This document shows, piece after piece, positions 58,245-64,000 of a stretch of 64,000 nt of DNA. Position 1 is the stretch's first letter; each line of letters begins with the position of its first letter. The translations under genes and the position numbers were made by a program. The DNA is from Clostridiales bacterium (GTDB lineage Bacteria > Bacillota > Clostridia > Oscillospirales > Oscillospiraceae): positions 62,001-126,000 of the forward strand of contig SFFW01000005.1 of assembly GCA_004556755.1 (NCBI GenBank), in the 5' to 3' direction. The notes beneath the pieces were generated by a model that searched no databases, was not told the origin of the DNA, and saw nothing but the letters and a program-made list of their open reading frames with translations.

Positions 58245-59588
58245 ATGAAAGAAAAGAAAGCGATCAGCGGCCCCGTGTACGATGCCCGTACACTTGGGGC
58301 AGGTAAAATGGGCATTTTGGGACTTCAGCATATGTTTGCTATGTTCGGTGCGACGGTGCTTGTGCCGACTCTCACGGGACTGAGCGTTTCGGCGACGCTG
58401 CTGTTTGCCGGTCTCGGCACTCTGCTGTTCCACCTCATCACCAAGGGCAAGATCCCTGCGTTCCTCGGCTCGTCCTTTGCGTTCCTTGCGGGATACTTCG
58501 CAATAGCCCCCAACGGCGAAAGAGAGCTGCTGCCGTATGCCTGCGTGGGCGTTGCGGTTGCGGGACTTATGTACGTCATCCTGTCCGCTTTCTTTAAGAT
58601 ATTCGGCACGAAGAAGGTCATGCGTTTCTTCCCACCGATAGTCACGGGACCCATCATCATCGCCATCGGTCTGACCCTCTCCGCAAGTGCGATAACGAAT
58701 TGCTCTAAGAACTGGCTCATCGCCGGCTTTGCGATACTGGTCGTCATCGGCTTTAATATGTGGGGCAAGGGCATGACCAAGATCATCCCCATCCTCCTCG
58801 GTGTAATAAGCTCCTACGTTTTTGCGATAATCATTGACCCCGCAGAGAGAACAGCGGTCGCAAGCGCCTTTAATGACGCAAGCTGGGTCGGACTGCCTTT
58901 TCAGTGGGAGGACACCGTGTTCGGACTCTTCGGCGGCAAGGTGGATAAGCAGCTTCTCGTGACCTCCGTCATCACCATCGTTCCGCTTTCTCTTGCGACC
59001 ATGGTCGAGCATATCGGCGACGTCTGCGCAATATCCTCCACCTGCAAGCGCAACTACATGGACGACCCCGGTCTGCACCGCACGCTTTTGGGCGACGGCC
59101 TTGCGACCACAATGGCGGCGCTCTTCGGCGCACCCGCAAACACGACCTACGGCGAGAACACCGGCGTTCTGGCGCTCTCCAAGGTCTATGACCCCAGAGT
59201 CATCAGGATCGCAGCGGTGTTTGCGATAGTGTTCTCCTTCTGCCCCAAGTTTGCGGCGCTCATCGCTGCAATGCCGGTCGCAACGATAGGCGGCGTATCC
59301 ATGGTGCTTTACGGCATGATCTCAGCAGTCGGCGTCCGCAACGTCGTTGAGAACAAGGTGGATTTCTCCAACAACCGCAACGTCATAATCGCAGCGCTCA
59401 TACTCGTGCTTGCGATCGGTATCAAGTACTACAACGCAAGCGGTGCAATACAGATAGGCAGCATAAGCCTTTCGGGACTTGCGGTCGCATCCGTCGTCGG
59501 CATACTCCTCAATGCGATACTCCCCGGTAAGGATTACGACTTCGAGCAGGAGTCTGAAGGCTCCACCTCCGTAAACTTCAAGGTCTGA
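58245..59588 (+). CDS. uraA: Uracil/xanthine permease (NCS2/NAT family)
   Basis: 447 residues, about 14 hydrophobic helices. LGLQHMFAMFGATVLVPTLTGL opens the family; PIVTGPIIIAIGLTL, the substrate-helix TMVEHIGDVCAIS (Glu/His) and GAPANTTYGENTGVLALS (NAT motif region) are typical of UraA. It imports uracil for salvage by PyrR/UPRT. ATG 58245 follows AGAGAGGC. Confidence 0.95.
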   Translation: MKEKKAISGPVYDARTLGAGKMGILGLQHMFAMFGATVLVPTLTGLSVSATLLFAGLGTLLFHLITKGKIPAFLGSSFAFLAGYFAIAPNGERELLPYACVGVAVAGLMYVILSAFFKIFGTKKVMRFFPPIVTGPIIIAIGLTLSASAITNCSKNWLIAGFAILVVIGFNMWGKGMTKIIPILLGVISSYVFAIIIDPAERTAVASAFNDASWVGLPFQWEDTVFGLFGGKVDKQLLVTSVITIVPLSLATMVEHIGDVCAISSTCKRNYMDDPGLHRTLLGDGLATTMAALFGAPANTTYGENTGVLALSKVYDPRVIRIAAVFAIVFSFCPKFAALIAAMPVATIGGVSMVLYGMISAVGVRNVVENKVDFSNNRNVIIAALILVLAIGIKYYNASGAIQIGSISLSGLAVASVVGILLNAILPGKDYDFEQESEGSTSVNFKV

Positions 59589-59600
59589 TAAAAATAATAA

Positions 59601-59634
59601 AAAACAGGCAAAGCCTTGCTTTGCCTGTTTTTTT
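59601..59634. terminator. Terminator of pyrR-uraA
   Basis: AAAACAGGCAAAG-CCTTG-CTTTGCCTGTTTTTTT. Confidence 0.9.
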
Positions 59635-59652
59635 GCTATTGCGGAATTGATT

Positions 59653-61182
59653 TTATAAAGTTGCTTCGGCTTCGGGGGTTGCCATGAATATCGCCGCAAA
59701 GGTGATTCCGAGAAGTATGAAGTATGCGAACAGGACTCTCGGATAGAACCAAAGATACTCAACTATGCAGGAGAAGGCGATTCCGACAAATGCGGCCGTA
59801 CAGGCGATAAGCAGCGCTCTGACAAGACCGTCAGCACGTCTGCGTGCAATGACCGAGTCTTTTATGCAGCGGAGAATGAGCCACATGAACGAGACAAAAC
59901 CGAGTATACCGGTCTCAAGTATAAGCTCAAAGTACTGCGACTGCGTATGCACTGCACCGTCAACGGTGTCGTACAGAGGGGACAGCGAAGCAAACGAGGC
60001 AGGACCCAGGCCGATGCCGTTCACACCGTAGTCACGGATCATGTACCCGACGCTCTCCCACAGCTGGAATCTGTACTGAGCAGAACTGTCTATGTGACCG
60101 CTGCTGCCGAGAAAGCTTGTGACAATTGTGGTAAGACGGGTCACTATGGTGGAGGGCAGGAATGGGATTGCCAGCAATGCCAGTGCAATAAAAAGCGGAA
60201 TGAGCTTTTTGTTGCGCAGCCAGACGTATATGAGAGCCGCAAGCATAAGGGATATCCAGCCCGAACGAGAGTAGGTCATGATAAGCGCAACTGCGGGGAA
60301 TACAAGACCTATGAGGAGCGCAACGCAGCTAAGCTGATTCTTTCGGGTGCCGGCGAAAGCCGCACACAGGGGCATAAACAGCACGAGAAACTCCGCATAA
60401 TTGTTCGGATTGTCAAGCGTTGAGGTGACACGACCCGGTATGCCGGAATTGATCGTCAGATCGGTCAACGAGGCATCGGCGTAAACAAGATTGAACTTGC
60501 GCTGAATGATGGCGTAAACAGCCGTCACAATAACTGCGGCATAGATAAACGCAAGAAGCTTAAACAGCTGCTTTGCGTCTCTCATATCCGCCGCAATGAC
60601 ATAGGTGAAGATGAATGCCGCCGCAAAAAACAGCAGTATTCTCATGCTGTCGGAGCGGTTCTGCGAGAACAGAAGGCTCAAAACGAGCGCTATGGCAAAG
60701 AGCATAAACGGGAAGCCGAGCTTGTCGGGATACATCAGCTTGCGCTTACCGCTGCCGACAAGGATCAGATACAGGATCAAAAATCCAATCGCAGCGACGA
60801 TCGCATAACCGTTGTTCCAGTAGCTGTGAGGCATGATGAACATTGCACAGATAAAGGCACCGAGCAGGAATTCAAAGTTGAGAATAAACGAGCCGCGGCA
60901 CAGCCTCACTATAAGGCTGCCTTTCCATGCAGGAGCGGCAAAGCCCGCAATTGCGGAGAACAGTCTGCAAATTATGTCGAGGACAAAGCGCAGTATGCGT
61001 GACAGAAGCGAAGATTCGTAGAGCGTTTGAATACGATTTCCTCTGCGCAGAAGCTTTACTGCCGCAAGGTTGTCATATGCACGTCTGAAGGGCTCCCAGA
61101 TCTTTTGGAGTATCGAAAAGAACGTGCTGTGTATCCATGCATTATAGAAGTAATTCAGGATGACGCCGTACTGCAAGCGCAT
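59653..61182 (-). CDS. O-antigen ligase/Wzy-like membrane protein
   Basis: 509 residues, about 11-12 membrane helices. The Wzy_C signature region has ALIMTYSRSGWISLMLAALIYVW and, after a large outer loop, DYGVNGIGLGPASFASLSP with VHTQSQYFELILETGILGFVSFM (the conserved 'H...Q...E.G..G' motif). In Gram-positives such proteins polymerise or ligate surface polysaccharides. An N-terminal soluble ~60-residue stretch is unusual. AAAGGAGGG precedes the ATG. Last gene of a three-gene leftward operon. Confidence 0.85.
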   Translation of the reverse strand: MRLQYGVILNYFYNAWIHSTFFSILQKIWEPFRRAYDNLAAVKLLRRGNRIQTLYESSLLSRILRFVLDIICRLFSAIAGFAAPAWKGSLIVRLCRGSFILNFEFLLGAFICAMFIMPHSYWNNGYAIVAAIGFLILYLILVGSGKRKLMYPDKLGFPFMLFAIALVLSLLFSQNRSDSMRILLFFAAAFIFTYVIAADMRDAKQLFKLLAFIYAAVIVTAVYAIIQRKFNLVYADASLTDLTINSGIPGRVTSTLDNPNNYAEFLVLFMPLCAAFAGTRKNQLSCVALLIGLVFPAVALIMTYSRSGWISLMLAALIYVWLRNKKLIPLFIALALLAIPFLPSTIVTRLTTIVTSFLGSSGHIDSSAQYRFQLWESVGYMIRDYGVNGIGLGPASFASLSPLYDTVDGAVHTQSQYFELILETGILGFVSFMWLILRCIKDSVIARRRADGLVRALLIACTAAFVGIAFSCIVEYLWFYPRVLFAYFILLGITFAAIFMATPEAEATL

Positions 61183-61213
61183 CGCCCTCCTTTCGTGAGA
61201 GTATCATAATGCG

Positions 61214-61702
61214 TCACTCCGCCTCGGAAACGCCGGAGACGTAGGCGTAAAGGCTTGTTTTGCCGAAGTGCATGGTAAAGCTGGCGCCGACGCCGTAAAG
61301 TCTGCCGTCAACGTAAAGACCCTTGTCCGTGAGCTTGCCTTCAAGCTCTACCGTGACGTAAACTTCATCGGTGTATGCCACTTCGGTCTTGACCTGATTG
61401 CCTTCGTCATCGACCATATAAGTGTAAGCTGGAGCGCTTTCAACGGAAACGACCTTGCCGAAGGGAACATCCGTAGTGTCTTCAAATGCGGGCGAACCGA
61501 TCTCTATGGACTCTGCAATGCCGGAGGGCACTTTGTTGGAGCAAAACACGACTCTGAGAGTCGTTGTCTCGGATTCGGACGCTTCCTGAGCGGGAGTGAA
61601 GGCCTTGGTTGCAAAAAACACGGCGGCTGCGATGATAATAAGGATTATCAGCAGGTCAATGATGTTGATTTTGCCGAAGATTTTTCCGTTTTTGTCGATC
61701 AT
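61214..61702 (-). CDS. DUF4330 family membrane-anchored protein
   Basis: 162 residues: short N-terminus MIDKNGKIFGKINIIDLLI, one membrane helix (residues ~13-33), then a beta-rich outer domain. The opening 'DkkGklFGkiNiiDl' is the DUF4330 signature. Function unknown; it is regularly found near polysaccharide genes, as here between a glycosyltransferase and an O-antigen ligase. Confidence 0.85.
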   Translation of the reverse strand: MIDKNGKIFGKINIIDLLIILIIIAAAVFFATKAFTPAQEASESETTTLRVVFCSNKVPSGIAESIEIGSPAFEDTTDVPFGKVVSVESAPAYTYMVDDEGNQVKTEVAYTDEVYVTVELEGKLTDKGLYVDGRLYGVGASFTMHFGKTSLYAYVSGVSEAE

Positions 61703-61727
61703 GTTCTTTATTACCTTTCAAATCAAA

Positions 61728-62810
61728 TTATTTATAAGCTTCAAAAACATCCGATGCCAGCTTGCGGAGATCAAACTCCTCGCTGACCTTTTTCAGCGCA
61801 TTGGCGGAGTATTCCGAGCGGAGAGCATCGTTTTCCATCAGTTCAAGCATCGCATCGGAAAAAGCGTCGCTGTCTCCGAATTTGACGGCTTCGCCGCAGA
61901 CCGTGTTTTTTACCGCAAGATCGGGGTTGCCGCCGACGTCGGTCACAACGAGAGGGACGCCCGCATTCATGGCTTCAAGTATCGCAAAGCTCATCGCTTC
62001 GCTGGAGCTTGTGTTAAGATACAGGTCGGACGATTTCAGCATCCTGTCCGTATCACGACGGAAGCCGAGCTGTATAACGCAGTCGCCCAAGCCCGAATTC
62101 GTGATCATCACGGCGATATCGCCAAACTCCTCGCCTTTGTCGCCGGCGATGAAGCAGACGAAGGGCTTTTGAGTCTTGCGTCGGAGCTTTGCAAGCGAGG
62201 CGAGCAAAAACGGAAGCCCCTTTTCCGGAGAGTAGCGTGCCATTATCGACATGACGAAGGTCTCGTCCGGCACTCCGAATTCACGGGCAAAGCTGCGGTC
62301 ATACACTCGCTCTCCGCTCGGCTCGATGCCGTTGCAAATGACACGAATACGGTCCTTTTTGACGCCGTTTGCGGCCAATATATCGGCGCCCTGACGGCAG
62401 ACGGCAATTACTCTGTGGTCAAACGGAGTGACGATGCGGTTCAGTATCTTCCATTTCATGTTCTGATAAATGGTGAGATGAGCCGTGTACACGACCTTGA
62501 CGCTGCGATAAAACCGCTTTGAAAGTATTGCAATGACGTTTTCCATCGGATATTGTGCGTGTATCACGTCAACGGCGTTTGCACGGCAGTAGCCGGCAAG
62601 CTTCTTCGCTGCCGACAGAGCATTTTTGGCGCTCATGTCAAAGCGAAAGCAGGGAAAGCCCTCTGCGCTTATTGTTTCGGAAAGCTGCCCCGGAACGTTG
62701 TAGGCAAGATGACATGTCTCGCCACGTTCGGACAGAATGTGCATCAGATTCAAAACGTACTTTTCGGTTCCCGCTTTTCCAGCAAAGTTGATCAGATACA
62801 AAATGTTCAT
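61728..62810 (-). CDS. Glycosyltransferase, GT4 family
   Basis: 360 residues. N-terminal NILYLINFAGKAGTEKYVLNLMHIL (GT4_N acceptor domain); C-terminal MARYSPEKGLPFLLASLAKL and the EX7E motif in SSSEAMSFAILEAMNAGVPLVVTDVGG. It transfers a sugar from a nucleotide-sugar to a surface-polymer precursor. First gene of the operon; its leader carries a 13-bp palindrome CTTAGGTCCTAAG (62823-62835) just ahead of the RBS. Confidence 0.9.
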   Translation of the reverse strand: MNILYLINFAGKAGTEKYVLNLMHILSERGETCHLAYNVPGQLSETISAEGFPCFRFDMSAKNALSAAKKLAGYCRANAVDVIHAQYPMENVIAILSKRFYRSVKVVYTAHLTIYQNMKWKILNRIVTPFDHRVIAVCRQGADILAANGVKKDRIRVICNGIEPSGERVYDRSFAREFGVPDETFVMSIMARYSPEKGLPFLLASLAKLRRKTQKPFVCFIAGDKGEEFGDIAVMITNSGLGDCVIQLGFRRDTDRMLKSSDLYLNTSSSEAMSFAILEAMNAGVPLVVTDVGGNPDLAVKNTVCGEAVKFGDSDAFSDAMLELMENDALRSEYSANALKKVSEEFDLRKLASDVFEAYK

Positions 62811-62848
62811 ATAAACACCTCGCTTAGGTCCTAAGCTGAATCTTATAT

Positions 62849-62877
62849 ACTATACAATGGATGACCGCTTATTTCAA
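62849..62877 (-). promoter_or_regulatory. Promoter of the polysaccharide operon
   Basis: Minus strand TTGAAA (62877-62872), 17-bp spacer, TATAGT (62854-62849). Downstream lies the palindrome CTTAGGTCCTAAG, a possible operator. Confidence 0.7.
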
Positions 62878-62925
62878 GAACGAATACTTAAATTTTAGAG
62901 TGGGCGGTAAGTGCCAGATATGGTA

Positions 62926-62953
62926 TTGCAAATTTTTTAAGTTATGGTATAAT
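62926..62953 (+). promoter_or_regulatory. Promoter of the FAD oxidoreductase gene
   Basis: TTGCAA (62926-62931), 16-bp spacer, TATAAT (62948-62953). Confidence 0.65.
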
Positions 62954-62989
62954 GCTCTTAACTATACAACGTGTATACGAAGGTGCCGA

Positions 62990-64000
62990 ATGAACATTAA
63001 AAGTATAAACAAAAAACTGAGAAAAGAGTTCGGAGATCGGGTCAATGCATCATTCGAAAACGGCTGCATCGTTTTGCGTGGAAAGCTCCCGACATGGGAG
63101 GAGACAGTCAGAGCGGGACAGCTTGCCGCAACGCCGTATTCGACGACGCACGTCGTAAACGACATCGACTGTGCCGAGGTGCAGGACGAAAAAATGCATC
63201 TGCCGCTCCTTAATGATACGGCGCTCGAAGGCCGCAGGGTGCAGGTGCTTATAGTCGGCGGCGGCATCACGGGCGCATCCCTTGCAAGGGAGCTTATGCG
63301 CTATAAGCTCGATGTGCTTCTCGTTGACAAGGAGGGCGACCTTGCCCTCGGCGCTTCGGGAAGAAACGACGGTGAGGTGCATCCGGGCATAGACCTCAAA
63401 AAGGGCAGCTTAAAGCACAAGTACATACGCCGTGCAAATCATATGTATGAGGACATTTGCCGTGAGCTGGATGTTCCCTTTATCCGCACGGGGCAGTACG
63501 CCTGCTTTACCGATAAGCGGCTTTTGCCCTTTGTGCGTCTGTATGTGCAGTACCGCAAGCACATCGACGGGATAGAGGACTCCTGCGTCGTTACGGCAAA
63601 GGAGCTCAGAAGAACCGAGGAGAACATTAACCCCGACATCGCCTTTGCAATCTCAAACCCCTCATCCGGCTGCGTAAGCCCGTATAATCTCACGATCGCA
63701 TACGGCGAAAATGCGGTGCAGAACGGCGCTGCCGTGTGCCTTAACACCGTGGTTTTGGGCATGACCGTTAAGGACGGACGCATCGTTTCGGTCGAAACGA
63801 ACCGAGGCACCGTCTATCCGGAGATAGTCGTCAACGCCGCCGGCGTGTATGCGGACAAGCTTGCGCAGATGGCAAACGACCGCTTCTTCTCCATACATCC
63901 GAGACGAGGCACCAACTCCATACTTGACCGCAAGGCGGGCAAAAAGTGGCACGGCATCGCTTCCGTCGTGGGCCTGAGTACCGGCAGCAAGAGCCATACC
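62990..64000 (+). CDS. FAD-dependent oxidoreductase with BON-like N-terminus (GlpA-like), partial
   Basis: 337 residues visible, open at the right edge. Residues ~5-65 look like a BON-type domain (FENGCIVLRGKLPTWEETVRAGQLA...VVNDI). Then comes a DAO/GlpA-type flavoprotein: FAD-binding VLIVGGGITGASLARELMRY, a second-strand Asp in LLVDKEG, GASGRNDGEVHPG, and VVNAAGVYADKLAQMAND. It resembles anaerobic glycerol-3-phosphate dehydrogenase/L-2-hydroxyglutarate oxidase-type enzymes; the BON part is an unusual addition. ATG 62990 follows GAAGGTG. Confidence 0.82.
   Translation, partial: MNIKSINKKLRKEFGDRVNASFENGCIVLRGKLPTWEETVRAGQLAATPYSTTHVVNDIDCAEVQDEKMHLPLLNDTALEGRRVQVLIVGGGITGASLARELMRYKLDVLLVDKEGDLALGASGRNDGEVHPGIDLKKGSLKHKYIRRANHMYEDICRELDVPFIRTGQYACFTDKRLLPFVRLYVQYRKHIDGIEDSCVVTAKELRRTEENINPDIAFAISNPSSGCVSPYNLTIAYGENAVQNGAAVCLNTVVLGMTVKDGRIVSVETNRGTVYPEIVVNAAGVYADKLAQMANDRFFSIHPRRGTNSILDRKAGKKWHGIASVVGLSTGSKSHT

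Overview
The window is chromosomal DNA of an anaerobic, Gram-positive, endospore-lineage Clostridia member, most likely from the Oscillospirales (Ruminococcaceae/Oscillospiraceae). Evidence: sporulation genes (spoIIR, spoIIID, a SpoIIQ-like M23 protein behind a sigma-F-type promoter, a SpoVB-like flippase); RNA control typical of Firmicutes (FMN and SAM-I riboswitches, a Trp T-box, a PyrR attenuator); S-layer (SLH) proteins; and oxygen-sensitive enzymes (KorDABC, 2-hydroxyacyl-CoA dehydratase-like proteins). Coding density is high, most starts have GGAGG-like sites, and many operon junctions overlap by ATGA.

Layout. 0-8 kb: HAD tail, SLOG protein, FMN-riboswitch-ribU, SpoVB-like flippase, then an MFS/HAD/P-type-ATPase operon divergent from a LexA-like repressor. 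8-16 kb: a CapA-like protein, T-box-controlled trpB2, spoIIR, ispE-apgM, a ComEC-like hydrolase and a NUDIX enzyme, with two copies of a short palindrome-ended (MITE-like) element. 16-24 kb: dUTPase, SpoIIQ-like protein, tRNA-Met, tRNA-Glu, a UbiB-family kinase, tRNA-Val, and the kor operon. 24-32 kb: spoIIID, a heterodimeric ABC exporter and a large Cys-rich SLH protein. 32-39 kb: two paralogous modules, each a pair of 2-hydroxyacyl-CoA dehydratase-like subunits plus a tiny membrane protein, ending in a zinc-ribbon protein and a TetR regulator. 39-48 kb: a second SLH protein, an ECF sigma/anti-sigma pair, dapF, a CoA-transferase, a pseudouridine synthase and two frameshifted small membrane-protein genes. 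48-54.5 kb: two tRNA-Ser genes and a compact aro operon. 54.5-59.6 kb: SAM-I-metK-DUF1643-nitrilase, then PyrR attenuator-pyrR-uraA. 59.6-64 kb: a surface-polysaccharide cluster and the start of a BON-like/FAD oxidoreductase.

The aro operon (aroF-aroB-aroA-aroC::chorismate mutase-aroE::aroK-aroQ) covers every step from DAHP to prephenate in six genes with two fusions. Inside it, an 11-bp word, GTTWACATAAH, recurs ten times in 3.7 kb, in all three reading frames and in both orientations. It is seen only twice elsewhere in the window. This looks like a signal selected at the DNA or RNA level.

The best candidates for undescribed biology are the duplicated dehydratase/tiny-membrane-protein modules, the intragenic aro motif, a P-type ATPase-like protein lacking its actuator domain, the MITE-like family, and structured noncoding regions at 16.0-16.2 kb and 41.8-41.9 kb. 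Three genes each look broken by loss of one A from an A-run, which points to a sequencing or assembly artefact unless reads show otherwise.
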